DNA from: Proteles cristata cristata
Lineage: Eukaryota > Chordata > Mammalia > Carnivora > Hyaenidae
Direction of reading: 5' to 3'
Length of the DNA stretch: 64,000 bases
Assembly (NCBI GenBank): GCA_017311185.1
Contig: JAESUZ010000455.1
Coordinates: 434,001 to 498,000, forward strand
This document shows, in pieces, positions 48,081-60,175 of the stretch. A program made the translations under genes and the position numbers. The stretch's first letter is position 1. Each line of letters opens with the position of its first letter. The notes below the pieces were generated by a model. That model searched no databases. It was not told the origin of the DNA and worked only from the letters and a program-made list of their open reading frames with translations.

Positions 48081-48559
48081 ACACCCCCCCAGCCCCCGCC
48101 AACGTGTCTTATAAATTCACATATTTTCACTTTCGTTCTTTTCAAATCCCCTTAGGGTAAACTTGTGCAATGTATTTAAAAGCATGAGTGAATCCACCCA
48201 CATGATTTAGAGTCAGAGGTCATGTTTGGTTTTATAGAAAATGACATCATTTATTTTTTTGGAAAATAACATTGTAGAGTTGCCCGGCCACAAATTGGAC
48301 GTTTTATTCCAGATCCTCTCCAAATACAATGAGCCTTTCCACTTAAAATTTTTTTTCACTGGTGGAAGATTGAATACAACAATAATCCTCTGAAATTCTC
48401 TGAGGATACTTTATGTATAAGAGGTCTAGAAAGTACTACAAATACTTGCTTTTTAGGATCAATATAACCAATGCAGTTTGGTCATGTGCACACATGTATG
48501 CACACATCCATGCACACACGGGTGGACTTTGTTGGTGGCTGTGTGCACTGATGTACTTC

Positions 48560-48880
48560 TTTTGGAGAAAATTGGCAATGGATGGTAGGAGTCGTTCATA
48601 TTTTTACACTTTGACAATCCATCAACTGCACTCTTAGCAATGGATTCAATGTTAATCATAGAATAGAAAAATAAATATATACAATGGGTATGTTTTTTCA
48701 ATACTATAAATAATAATAAAACATGCACTATTGCAATACATTAAAATTATGATTATGGAGTCCATATAGAAGAATAGAAATAAGGATACTTTGTTCCAGG
48801 AAAAGAGCAGATGTGTTCCTGATTTCAACTATGTTAAATGATGTAGATGTTACATATGTATATAATTTATATTTTAACAT
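48560..48880 (+). mobile_element. Old L1M 3' UTR-like (tentative)
   Basis: The order 'caatccatcaactgcactct' then 'ctattgcaatacattaaaat' and 'tatggagtccatatagaaga' resembles old L1 3' ends. Strongly diverged. Confidence 0.4.
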
Positions 48881-48991
48881 AATGCGTGAAAATTCGTGTC
48901 TTTGGCTGGTAAGATTACATTAAGCATTTAAAACATATTTATTTTTTTCATTAAAACATATATATTACATTCATTAATTTTAAAAAGTTAA

Positions 48992-49190
48992 GGGGGCCCT
49001 GGGTGGCTCAGTCAGTTAAGTGTCCGGCTTTGGCTCAGGTCATGATCTCATAGTTTGTGAGTTCGAGCCCTGCTTCGGGCTCTGTGCTGATAGCTCAGAG
49101 CCTGGAGCTGCTTCAGATTCTGCATCTCCTTCTCTCTCTGCTCCTCCCCTGTTTGCTCTCTGTCTCTCAAAATAAAGACATTAAGAAAAA
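48992..49190 (+). mobile_element. Felid tRNA-Lys SINE
   Basis: Head 'gggggccctgggtggctcag', B-box-like 'gagttcgagccctgct' and tail 'ttaagaaaaaaaaaa'. Another SINE follows in its tail. Confidence 0.93.
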
Positions 49191-49206
49191 AAAAAGATAA
49201 GTGATT

Positions 49207-49420
49207 GGGGCGCCTTGGTCGGAAAGTAGGTTAAGTGTCCAACTTTGGCTCAGGTCATGATCTCATGGTTTGTGAGTTTGAGCCCCGTGTCAGGCTCTGT
49301 GCTGGCAACTCAGAGCCTGGGGCTGCTTCAGATTCTGTGTCTCCCCCTCTCTCTACCCCTCCCCTGCTCACACATGCTCTCTCCCTCTCTCTCAAAAATA
49401 AATAAACATCAAAAAAATGT
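49207..49420 (+). mobile_element. Felid SINE inserted in preceding SINE's tail
   Basis: The perfect 14-bp duplication 'aaaaagataagtga' lies at 49191-49204 and 49421-49434. Its head is altered ('gccttggtcggaaagtaggt'). Confidence 0.94.
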
Positions 49421-49434
49421 AAAAAGATAAGTGA

Positions 49435-51379
49435 AAAACCACTGATACTTTGCAGCTTCACATTATTATGAAACAAATGAACTAAAAATCACTGGAAAAA
49501 AACCACCCAGCGTCATGCATTTTTAATTATATCTGGGCCGTGAATGTTATTCAAAGTTTTCTGAAAATTGATCTGCATAAAAATCGTTAGAAAGTAAAAT
49601 AGAAGCACAGGGTCACCTGCATGGAGTTGAAACTCAAGGTGCTGAAGGGGAGCAGTGGAAATCAGCAGACTGATTTCTGTCTTCCCAGAGCAGAGCTGAC
49701 AGATTTCAGTCCTCTGCTCCTGACATTTCAGACCCCCACAGCCCACGTATGTAGGAGCGCCCTGCTTCTGTTTGCCTGCCCTTCTATTCTGCAGGGCCAA
49801 TCAGGAGTCGGGGGCGGGGGGTGTTAGTGATCCGGCACAGGCAGAGGGGCCCGCGAGATCGGATGGCCCCCAGCCCATCAAAGAGTGCACTGTTCAAAGA
49901 GGGAGACCATGCACATGGTGGAGATGAGGTCAGCGTGTTAGAGAAAGACTTAGAATGACCTTCTCACAAGAGTCGGCACATGGGTACCGGAGAGCTTGCA
50001 GCGGTTATGGGGTTACAGGAAGACTTTAAAAGTACCCAGAACTTTGATTCAAACAAGGGGAGCCCTTTAAAGAGAGATTTCTGTTTCCACCATCCGGAGA
50101 CCTTCTAGATCTGTTAGCAGGGAGAAGAGGACGTTCGAAACGCTGTCCCAGAACAAAATGGCATTCCTCCGGTCCCAGCGGGGTAGAGGTGGGTGTCGTG
50201 TGGCCAGCGGGCACTGTGAGCCCCTCTGGGGACCTGGGATAAACTTAGCAAAACGATCACATTTTTATTTTATAATGAGGAGGCAGAAACCTTCCCAGCC
50301 TGCTAACAGACTCTGGCCTCAAGAGTCTGAGGGAAAGATGGGTCTCAACTTGTCCCCCACTGGGGACCACGTCAACCCTTTGGTGATTTTCATCAGCTGT
50401 CAGGAGCGGGCAGATAGTTTTGCAGGACCAGGCAGGAAATTAGGCTATTAAATTACAGCCTTTCTCCGAGGGGCCCTGTCCTTCTCCTCCCCCTTCCTAC
50501 AGATGTTCTATCAAAGGAAGTCATTGTGACCATTTATCTTGCCAAACTTAAAATACCTTCTCCAGAACTAATTTTTCCCTCAGTACTTGAGGTCTTTGTC
50601 CTCTCTGTCTTGCTTCCCTGATCTTGTATGGATCTAAGATTAATTTTCACTAGCTAGGAGTTCAACAACAAAATCAATTTCAATTGGGTCAGACGGGGTC
50701 ACTCTGGGCTCGGCAGTGTGAGGGAAGAAATAGATGGTTATCGTTCTGGAAGCATCGTGCTGAGGGCCGGTGAGAGGGCAGAAAAGCAGCAGGTTCCCAT
50801 AAAAGCAGTAAATAATTCTTTCCAAAGCACCAGAAACAACTAGGAATTGGGCTTATTTTCCATCAGAGTTTCTGAAAACCATACATAAGCAGGTAAACTA
50901 GGCCCTTGGGGACGTGGACAAGATGAGCAGATGACATTAGGCGCACGGTTGGAAGATCTGCACAAAACTGTTTGCCTTGTTGCCGTGACGGGTCCTCTGT
51001 CCTCTGCGAAGCCCATGGTGTGTTTAAATTAGATGCACACTTTCTTGATAGGAATGTTCTCAGGCAATGCCCGCAAAGCACCTTAATGTAAGAGTTTACA
51101 GGCCAAATCTCCTAAAACAAAAGCGACAGGCTGCGTTATTTCCCCCGTCACGGAAGTGTACCGTCAGCATACAAGGCTGTCAGTGCGTGAATTAAAACAA
51201 AGCCAGGTACATCATTAGGTTTCAGCAGTTTACTTGGCCACCGAGGTAAAAAAAAAAATTAAGAATAACAAGATTTTCTCTGTTTCTTCCTTAAAAATGT
51301 TAAAACTATAATGGTTCTTGACAGTTTAATTAGTATAAAAAAGTACCAGCGTCATGGAAAGTATTCGTTATGACTCTTT
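49435..51379. other. Unique stretch, candidate conserved element
   Basis: No gene or repeat recognised. The part at 51020-51245 is balanced unique sequence. Frames at 49513-49800 and 50158-50451 lack domains. Confidence 0.35.
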
Positions 51380-51620
51380 TTTTAAAGATTATTTATTTAT
51401 TTTGAGAGAGAGAAAGAGAGAGAGAGCAGGTGAGACTGGGAAGGGCAGAGAAAGAGGGAAGAAGAGAGGGAGAGAGAGAGGGGGAGAGGGAGAGAATCTC
51501 AAGCAGGCTCCACGCTGTCAGCAAAGAGCCCAACTCGGGGCTCGATCCCACAAACTGAAATCATGACCTGAGCTGAAATCAAGAGTTGGACACTTAACTG
51601 ACAGAGCCACCCAGATGCCC
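51380..51620 (-). mobile_element. Older carnivore SINE with long purine tract
   Basis: The complement of an older head variant ('gctgaaatcaagagttggac'). The CT-rich body has expanded to about 100 nt of nearly pure A/G on this strand (51398-51494). Confidence 0.9.
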
Positions 51621-53564
51621 CACTCTTTACCTTTCTTAATTCAAAATGGATTGGCGGCCGTGAGTCATGGGGAAATGCACTGTGGTGGGTATTCAGAGCA
51701 GTGGGGAGAAGATGAACCATGGGTTTTGTTCTCAGTGAGCTGTGTCAGAACGACCCCACGCCTAAGAACCATGGGGTTAATAAATAAAATATTTTTCAAC
51801 TGAAAAAAGACAATGTGTTTGTTATGTACATATATTATTGTGGGTAGTTGTCTGTATAATTTCACTCAATTGACACAAGGGATATTGGGAGATTGTGGTA
51901 AGGCTCCGGTCTTTGTTGCACTGATCAAAACTCGTCCCGGCTAATTTAGGCAAAGAGGGATTCATTCTAGGCTACTGACTGTCAGAAGGACAGAAGGACT
52001 GAGGTTTTGGAGGGGACCATGACAACATGGTGGCTAGAGCCATGAAGGGAGCCCCCGTCCCTGCCACGCTCAAGAGGTCAGGGCTGATGCATGAAGCCTT
52101 GGTAGGGCTAATACCTCCTGGGTCTCATCAACGGAATGCGGGGCTCATCCCCTCGGATCCAGTGGCAAATCCAACATTCCTCGTAAACCTGATCGGCAGG
52201 ACGGACAGCACATCTGCCACCTCAGCTTCAGCTCATCTGAAAAGTAGTTTTTATTCTTTTAGCCTCTACACTCCCGAAGGGGGTTGGGTGAACCCTGTGG
52301 CATTAACTGCCACGCTGGTTATCATTCCAGTGTCGGCGGAAGGGGCAGAGTTCAGGGAAGGCTTCACTGGAGCAAATACATCCTCTGGCCCAGAGAGAGC
52401 GGGGCCGTGAGTCTCACACGAGCCTAAGGCCTCACGCCGTTCCATTCCACCGCGCAGCCTGCTGCGCAAACAAGCGTCCAAGGATGTGACACGTTGTAAG
52501 TCCTTGAGCCTACGGGAGGTGCCCACAGAACACGTGGATTAAGGACGAGGAAGATCCTGGTGAGTGGGGAGGAGGGAAAGGCCTGTAGCTGAGAATCACA
52601 GAGGCATTCCGAGGGTGCCGTCCTCCGATGTGATCTCTGAAAGCTACCTAGAGCCTAAGCATGTGCGTGAGCAGGAGAGAGCCTTCCAGGGAGAAGAGGA
52701 GCACAGGAGCTGTGTGAAGGGATGATGCACACGTCTCCTTATAGGAAAGGCAAAGATGGGGAGGGGAGGGGAAAGCATGTGAAACATGCACACCGGGGTC
52801 CTGTTGGGCTCTGGTCCCGATGTGGAGCCTCAAAGCTCTGGGAGGCGTCGAGTTGGGGGTGGCATCCTCGGCCTGAGGCATCCGGAAAAATCGGCCTTTT
52901 TTTTTGGTGCTCCTCATAACTGAATACGATTTTTCTATAAAATGTGCTTTTATAATAAATCAGAATCGGCAGCCGAACAGGTCACACTGACTGGACTCGT
53001 CTCTCCGTTGGTCTGGACATGTGGAGGTGGCTCCGGGCTAGACAGTGAGGACCCACGTGGCTCGAACAGAGCTCTGCCTGATGTACAAGTAACAACCCTC
53101 TGCTGGGTGCAAACCACTCCATTCCATCAGCATTTGTGAAGGTATCAAGTGTAGGGAAGGGAGCTTCCGGAAGTCACCAAAAGGAGGAAGAGGTCAGGTG
53201 ACAGCGAGACACGACTATGGTGCATTTGTGAATTTCTTCAAGAGAAAACATACACAAAGGACTGTGGCCCTGTATTCGGAGAATTATGAAGACAAACTGC
53301 GGACTGAGCCCACCCCCGGCCCTCCTGGAGGCACACGCCTCGCTAACACGGCCCAGGCCGGCGGGAGGGCACTGAGGAACCCAAGGGGGATCCAGCCGAG
53401 AGACACGGGCCCCGGGCACAGTCCTGAGGCCACATCGCATCTCCTTGTGAGGAGGAGGAGTGCCCAAGAGGATTCTCGAAGCAGGGAGGCAGCGGAAAAG
53501 GAAGCAGACCCCCTCGAAAGGAGAGGTGCTTATTCTGTTGGGCGCAGAACTCGTGTGCCGACAC
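51621..53564. other. Non-coding stretch, partly GC-rich
   Basis: No gene recognised. Frames at 52027-52410 (127 codons) and 53174-53593 have no domain, splice context or good start. GC-rich at 53280-53560. Confidence 0.35.
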
Positions 53565-53795
53565 AGTGGACACATACACACACGTGTGCGCACACACGCC
53601 TACATGTGTTCACAACACTCCTATATGTGTGCACACACTCCTACACGTACACACATGCCTGTGCATGCACACACTCCTACACGTGCGCACACATCCTACA
53701 CGTACACACATGCCTATACGTGTGCATCCACACACTCCTACACATGCACACACATCCTACACGTGCTCACACACTCCTACATGTGCGCACAGCAA
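53565..53795 (+). repeat. CA-rich minisatellite
   Basis: About 230 bp of imperfect units such as 'cacacactcctacacgtg' and 'cacacatcctacacgtac', 17-22 bp each, with alternation between the variants. The overlapping 136-201-codon frames are open only because the units lack stops. Confidence 0.93.
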
Positions 53796-54080
53796 ACACC
53801 TAGAACCGATAATGTCAGAAGGAACAAAAGCCGGACCCCGGAACTGGTCCTCGGTCCAGTGCTCTTATGAAGGCAGCCAGGGCACAGCCCACAGGAGAGT
53901 CCCCAGCGCCGGGCTCGGGGGAGTAGCCTCTGCCAGCCCTTTTCCAGGTCACCCTAGACCCAGGGGGAGCCCGAGTCACAAATGAGAAGGAGAAAATGAG
54001 AATGCTTACTTACGGAAATGGTGTCAGATGAGAACAGGAATAAATTAATAACTGTAATGAGCCTTTTATTTCGTTAATTT
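53796..54080. other. Non-coding, nothing recognised
   Basis: Short unique stretch between the minisatellite and a SINE trio. Confidence 0.35.
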
Positions 54081-54297
54081 AAAAAATTAATGTTTTTATT
54101 TACTTTTGAGAGAGAGACAGAGTGTTAGCAGAGGAGGGGCAGAGAGAGACAGAGAGAGAGAGAGACAGGCTCTGAAGCAGTCTCCAGGCTCTGAGCTGTC
54201 AGCACAGAGCCCGAGGTGGGCCCTGAACCCACAGACCGTGAGATCATGACCTGAGCTGAAATTGGAGGCTTAACTGAGTGAGCCCCCTAGGTGCCCC
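54081..54297 (-). mobile_element. Felid tRNA-Lys SINE
   Basis: Reverse copy, head 'gagccccctaggtgcccc' at right. Similar flanks 'ttatttcgttaattt' (54066-54080) and 'tattttgttaattt' (54299-54312) are the target duplication. Confidence 0.93.
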
Positions 54298-54360
54298 TAT
54301 TTTGTTAATTTTTTTTTAATGTTAAATTTTTTAAATTAAATATTATTATTTAATTTTATT

Positions 54361-54571
54361 TAATTTTTAATATTTTATTTATTTTTGAGAGAGACAGACT
54401 GTGAGCAGGAGAGGAGCAGAGACAGAGGGAGACAGAATCCAAAGGAGACTCCAGGCTCTGAGCTGACAGCATAGAGCCCGATGCTGGGCTTGATCCCACG
54501 AACCGTGAGATCATGACCTGAGCCAAAATCAAGAATTGAATGCTTAACCGACTGAGCCGCCCAGGCATTCC
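54361..54571 (-). mobile_element. Felid tRNA-Lys SINE (older)
   Basis: Reverse copy with head 'actgagccgcccaggcattc' at right and a T-rich tail region at left. It faces the plus-strand SINE 31 bp away. Confidence 0.92.
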
Positions 54572-54602
54572 TGTAATTGGCCTTTTAAAATACACACTTG
54601 TG

Positions 54603-54840
54603 GGTCACATGGGTGGCTCAGTCGGTTGAGCTTTCAACTTCAACTCAGGTCATGATCTCACGGTTCACGGATTGGAGCCCCGCGTCAGGCTCTGTGCTGA
54701 CAGCTCGGAGCCTGGAGCCTGCTTCCCATTCTGTGTCTCCCTCTCTCTCTGACCCTCCATTGCTTGCTCTCTGTTTCTCTGTTTCTCTCTGTCTCTCCCT
54801 CAAAAATAAATAATAAAGCATTTTTAAAAAACCAAAAAAA
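54603..54840 (+). mobile_element. Felid SINE with 18-bp perfect duplication
   Basis: The 18-bp flank 'ttaaaatacacacttgtg' is identical at 54585-54602 and 54841-54858. The head is 'gtcacatgggtggctcagtc', with the first bases altered. Confidence 0.96.
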
Positions 54841-54858
54841 TTAAAATACACACTTGTG

Positions 54859-55869
54859 ACCACAGGTTTGTCATTCACAAAAGCCTTGCCGCCTCCTCGT
54901 GACCCAGGTCATGGCCCACCCTGCTGACGGCAGCGGGATGGAAGCAGGAAGGACAGTTGAATTGCTGTCCGTTGGGGACAGATTCAGGGGAGCATGGAGA
55001 GAGGAGGAAAGCCCCAGGGCACCGCGCCAGCGTGTGGAAGGGAGGAGGGAGGCTGCTGTCACCTCCAGCAGATCTTTTGTAAGATAAGAGACAGGTTTTA
55101 AAGGATTTTGTGACTCAAAATTTATTTCAGACATAAGTTCTTCACTTTCCCCAGGTCTTACAGGAAACGATCATTCGTGCTGAGGTGACACCCGACGTGG
55201 AAGCCCGTGCGTCTACAGGAAGCCCACAGGCCCCTGGACACACCAGGGGTCCCGTCTCTAAAAGTAACAGTGAAGTAAAACTGAGGAAATATTTCCCCTG
55301 AGGAGAAACATGAAGGGCTCTCACGAAGCCCAGGACACAGCAACATTAAGGTCGGCAGCGGTTGCTGGAGTCCCTCATCTTCTGCACAGCTGCTGTCGTC
55401 AGGTAGGATCACCTGGATTTCGGCCCTGGTCCACACACAAGGACGGGGCCCAGTGCCCCTCGTCCGCCCCCACCCAGGTGGCGCGTCTGTTGACAGAACA
55501 ACCCGCTACATGACGTGAACTGTGGTGCTCTTCAAAGTACGTGGTTGGAAACTGAAGGTGCACCTACGTGTATGTGCAAATGCATACGCCTGCACATCTC
55601 CATCCTCGTGGGCACAGGGAGGTGTACACACTCACGCATGCACACGCACACGCACACACACGTATACAGTTTCAATGAAAATTGTCATCAAAACATGACA
55701 GCACTTTTTACACATTAAGTACATGGGGTTTTGAAATGATCTAATGACGGCAGGAGAGCAGAGGAAGCAGGGACCCCACGCCCTGGCGAGAGGGAGGCGG
55801 ACGCCTTTGTGGAGGCTCATTTGATATCCTTCTTAGAAGCATTAGTCATATCAGCGCACAGAGAGATCC
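54859..55869. other. Non-coding stretch with CA-rich tract
   Basis: A CAC-rich simple repeat at 55628-55665 ('cacacgcacacgcacacaca'). No gene recognised. Confidence 0.4.
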
Positions 55870-56280
55870 TCCATTATTGGGATTTTATCCTCGGGATAAA
55901 TAAGTATTTATGTATAGATCTACCAACGAGGGTATTCATTGAAACTCTGTTTATGATAATGAGATATCGAAAACAAGATGCTTAATAGTAGAGATTTGGT
56001 AGTGCATACCTAAAATGGGATATGAAGCAGTCACTTGGGATTGTATTATATGTATAACTGTAACCACATATAAAGATAAAGAATGAAATCGAAATAAAGC
56101 TTATAAAAGAGTTTGCACACTATGAGCCCATTTATATTAACCTAGGCGTAAAGATCCAGAATAGTATTTATCCTAATAGCTGTAATTATTTTTGAGGTGG
56201 AGAAAATACAGGTGATTTTTATCGACATTTCACTTACACGCATTTTCAAATATTTTACTATTAACAAGTATATTGATGTG
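55870..56280 (+). mobile_element. Old L1M 3' UTR-like
   Basis: 'ttgaaactctgtttatgata', 'aaaatgggatatgaagcagt', 'gagcccatttatattaacct' and 'gcattttcaaatattttact' match the order in old L1 3' UTRs. Diverged. Confidence 0.55.
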
Positions 56281-56686
56281 TGACTTCAAGGGGCCAATAG
56301 AATTGCTTTGGGCACATTATCAGCACTCCACTGTTTGCCTCTGCAGAAAATCCTTCAACTTTCTCTTTTCCTTAACATGCAAACTCCTTCAAAACCTGGT
56401 CATAACTTAAAAAAAAATCTTTATTATAGTTTATGTCAATATCTTGACAATATATTTGAAGTCATGACATATTGTATGAGATAAATCTCATAAAACTATA
56501 GGAAAACGAGATGAGTACCTTACCAGAGCAAAGAGTAAATTGTCAAGTGGGTCATTAAAGGGTTGGGGTCGGGGGGAATTACTGCCTGTCCTAAGTCCCA
56601 AAAACTTACATTACTAACAATCTGAAATTCTCATTTGGAGGCCCCTCTTGTCATGTGCAAGAAACTGCTCATATGTTGGCATATCT
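56281..56686. other. Non-coding stretch
   Basis: AT-rich; nothing recognised. Confidence 0.35.
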
Positions 56687-56699
56687 GTGTATATTTTTT

Positions 56700-56904
56700 A
56701 AAGTATGTTAATGTTTATTATGTATTTAGAGAGAAAGAGGGAGCGAGGGGTGGAGACAGAGGGAGACAGAGAATCCCAAGCAGGCTCCACACCATCAGCA
56801 CAGAGCCTGACGCAGGGCTCCGTCCCATGAACTGGGAGATCATGACCTGAGCCAAAACCAAGAGCCGGATGCTTAACTGACTAAGCCACCCATGTACACC
56901 ACGC
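56700..56904 (-). mobile_element. Older carnivore SINE
   Basis: The 13-bp duplication 'gtgtatatttttt' lies at 56687-56699 and 56905-56917. The head is at right ('actgactaagccacccatgt'). Confidence 0.92.
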
Positions 56905-56917
56905 GTGTATATTTTTT

Positions 56918-57584
56918 TCTATTACATAGTTGGTCATTCTACCCCCTTGCTCAGCAGGCTGCTGCTTCAGCTAAGATAATGATGAAGAAGTGATCCCTTT
57001 GGTGTGAGGTTTTTACTACAAAGAATAAGGACATGGGACACTTTGTCTAGATACAATTTCATGGAGGTGGTACCCTGTGCCGAAGAACTCAAGGACCCTG
57101 GGCTCGGGTCACAGCTGCACTGTTAGAAGCCATTCCCTCCCTGTCTGACTCCTCGACTCACTTCAGGAATAACCTGATGCCCAAGTAAATTTTGAAATCC
57201 ATTCCCTTTCCTTCTTCTGACTTTCTCTGCACGTGGGTTGGGGCCGGGATCAACTGAAGTTTCATGACAATTTGACAAACATAAAAATCTATCTACATAT
57301 TCAATATTTAAGTAGTAATAAATAATTTAGTAATGAATTTAATAAATAAGAGATAATTTAGGTATTAAGTATGTGATGACCCTACTCTTATCATCTCTAA
57401 TAACTCTGTGTCCTTACTCCGACCACTTCACAACTCAACAAGACAAGCCTAAAGCAGATAAGATGAAGATGGGCTTCCTAGGTCTGAGCTCCAGTGCTGA
57501 CAGGGTGAAGGACGAAGAGACATGTTTCAAGCTGACACAGGAAGCACAATCATCACCATCATCATCATCATATGAGAATGTGCA
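56918..57584. other. Non-coding stretch
   Basis: A short (ATC)n at 57548-57571. Nothing else recognised. Confidence 0.35.
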
Positions 57585-57720
57585 GCTCTGTACGTCCGTG
57601 TGAAGCACTATTGTAAACACCTCCCGTAGACGAATTGACACCCTCCGCACAGCAGCCCTGTGGCAGACCCTGCTGTGATCTCCATCCTGCGCACGAAGAA
57701 ACAGAGTCAAAGGTGCACGT
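57585..57720 (-). mobile_element. MIR SINE fragment
   Basis: 'gaagcactattgtaaacacc' and 'gcgcacgaagaaacagagtc' match the complement of MIR. Confidence 0.6.
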
Positions 57721-57924
57721 CCAGCACAGTGTCCTGACGGTCTGGCTCTGGGACACAGGGCTCTGCCACCTCTTTTATCCTAGAATCACTCTGAAGATAG
57801 CCCAGGGAAGGAGAGAGATGTTTTCTTAATGTGCTCCTGCCGTTTGATCACGTGTTTCTATTGACTTTATAAAGCACAAGGACACTTGGATGGAAATGGG
57901 AAGGGATGTCTACATTCTCTTCAG

Positions 57925-58060
57925 GAAAGATTTGGATTCGGGTGGACCCAAGTTTGAAATACCCGCCTTGCCTCTTGTTAGCTTTGTCACTTTGGGCACA
58001 GAAAAGTGCCCCAGTTTTGTCATATAAACTCAGGAAATAACAAGTATTTCATGAAAACAA
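57925..58060 (+). mobile_element. MIR SINE fragment
   Basis: 'tggacccaagtttgaaatac', 'cttgttagctttgtcacttt' and 'ccccagttttgtcatataaa' follow the MIR core. Confidence 0.7.
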
Positions 58061-58875
58061 ATAAAAATATCTATAAAGAGACCTACCACGATGTCTTCCA
58101 GCAGAGGAAGACCATAAATGCTTGACACCGCCTCCAGGTAGTCTACCAGGAGCTGGGAGAGGTCTGTGCAGTGACCTCCCACAGAGGGTGCCCTGGACTG
58201 CCTCCCCAGCCCCGCTCCTGGGGGCTCCCTCACAACACAGTCCGCCCCTCCAGGCTCAGCCCTGCTCTCTCTGTCCACTTTTCATGCCGTGGACTTGGGC
58301 TCTCAGATTCAATCATCGTGCCAACACTTTCTGGGCACATCTGGTTATTTCCTTCCGTGGGTTTATTCCCCCCCCACTTATAAACAAATTGTGATTATTA
58401 TCATCGTGGCTGTGCAGAGGCTTACCTGCGTGCTCCCTGTGGCCACAAGGAAGGACCTGAACCTGTCTGAGATCCAAGGGGCTCTTGTCGCTTTGTGTCA
58501 CCTCTTCGACTAACACGTGGACCAGGGAGCCCGTGCAACTCCCTTCACCGCCAGCAGCAGTGGGGAGACGTGGCTGCCACATGGAACAGACACATAGTTT
58601 GGCATTTCTTCCCGAAGTTTAATGGTCTTTTAATTCTTTTTTTTTTTATATATATATAGACTTGACAAATCAGTCTCTCATGAGATGCTTTATCCACAAT
58701 AAAGATTCAGTCCTTCATAAAACCATAACGCTTCTACATCATTATGAGCTGCTGCAAATGACAAAATCCACGTTTCCATATGCATATCATGCCATCGAGT
58801 TGGAAACATTTGATGGGAAAAGTGAAGATATTACTGAATTGATAAAGTCTTGAAGAATATCTTTAAGAATTTTGT
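58061..58875. other. Non-coding stretch
   Basis: Overlapping frames at 58030-58582 on both strands have no domain. A T10(AT)n run lies at 58637-58658. Confidence 0.35.
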
Positions 58876-59005
58876 GGGGCACCTGTGTGGCTTTGTCCAT
58901 TGAACATCCAACTCCTGATCTCAGCTTAGGTCTTGACTTCAGGATTATGAGTTCAAGCCCCACAATGGGCTCTGAGCTGGGTGTGAAGCCCACTTGGAAA
59001 AAAAA
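58876..59005 (+). mobile_element. Short old carnivore SINE
   Basis: Head 'ggggcacctgtgtggctttg' and 'gagttcaagccccacaatgg', then 'gctgggtgtgaagcccactt' directly into an A tail. This is the short, older form without a CT-rich body. Confidence 0.88.
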
Positions 59006-59066
59006 TATACACACACACACATATATGACTATGTATATGTATATACACGTATATGTGTGTATAGTC
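59006..59066. repeat. (AC)n/(AT)n microsatellite
   Basis: Alternating CA and TA dinucleotides grown from the SINE A tail. Confidence 0.92.
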
Positions 59067-60006
59067 ATTCTGAATATATTCCTAGCATTCTAAAACAGAC
59101 TTGAAGGAAACAATGCCAATACCATGGTAAAAAAATACAAATATTTTTTCTTTTTAATATGTGATTTTCTAAAGTATTAAATTTTTTCTATCGTAGTCAT
59201 TTAGGGCTTCTATCCCACAATGTATATCATCTTCACCACAGGCTTTCAATCACTAAACTGAAAAAATTTCACAACATCTTGCATAAGTGGTGCAGAAGTT
59301 TGTAGGTCTTCAGAAGGAGCGTATGGGAAGGCGTCAGGGCCGTTGTGGCCTCTCTGCCCGGTGTGGTGTCCCGTAGACCACGAGTGAGCTCTGGACCTGT
59401 GCGGCGCTGACTGCGTGGCTTCCGGCCAATGACAACACAGCACGAAGTTCACTGGCACCATGTTTCTAAACAGGGCCAAATTAAACCGCATTGTTGTACT
59501 GTTAGTAATACTACAACTTACTAGAAAATTAAGCATTTTGTTATTACAGGAACGCACTGGCAATTAGTAGATGTGCTTGATTTAAAATTTTAATATGCTT
59601 ATTCGGTGTTAATATTGCATGGTATTATCCTGCACAGTTTGGTGGTTTTGTGTGCCAGAACAATACCTAGAGGCAGAAGTGATTGACACACATACAATGA
59701 AAAATTGTGTAAATAGCCACGTGTGTGTGTTTGGCTGTTTGCGTTAGAAGAGTCAGAGCCCTAATAAAATATTCCTGCTGATGAGAGGAATAACTTCATC
59801 CTGTAAAAAATAAGGAGATCGGTTGAAATAGACCCCCCCCCTCTTTTTTTTTAAGTTAGCCAGATGGGAATAAAGACCCAGAGTTGGGGGCTGGCCATGG
59901 AAAGAACCATTTCACCCATTCCCTAGACCAACCAGGCAGCTTAGTTGGAAGCCCAACTGAGGGAGTTGTGGAGTTGTTGTTTCTCTTGAAGTGCTGTCTT
60001 TTATAA
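59067..60006. other. Non-coding stretch
   Basis: AT-rich; a C9 run near 59834. The 105-codon minus frame at 59246-59563 has no recognised domain. Confidence 0.35.
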
Positions 60007-60175
60007 TTTTTTAATGTTTATTTATTTTTGAGAGGGGGAGGGGCAGAGAGGGAGACAAAGGATCTTAAGCGGGCTCACTTTGGACAGCACAGAGCCTGAT
60101 GCGGAGCTTGATCCCACAAACTGAGATCCTGAACTGAGCTGAAGTCAGATGCTTAACTGACTGACACCCCCCCTC
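60007..60175 (-). mobile_element. Diverged carnivore SINE, damaged head
   Basis: Tail 'ttttttaatgtttatttatt' at left. The head is decayed at right, ending in a C-rich run ('ctgacaccccccctcccccc'). Confidence 0.85.

Noticed and set aside
53198..53985. Long overlapping frames (201, 136 and 139 codons)
   Set aside because: They are open in three frames because the minisatellite units contain no stops; low-complexity H/T-rich translation.
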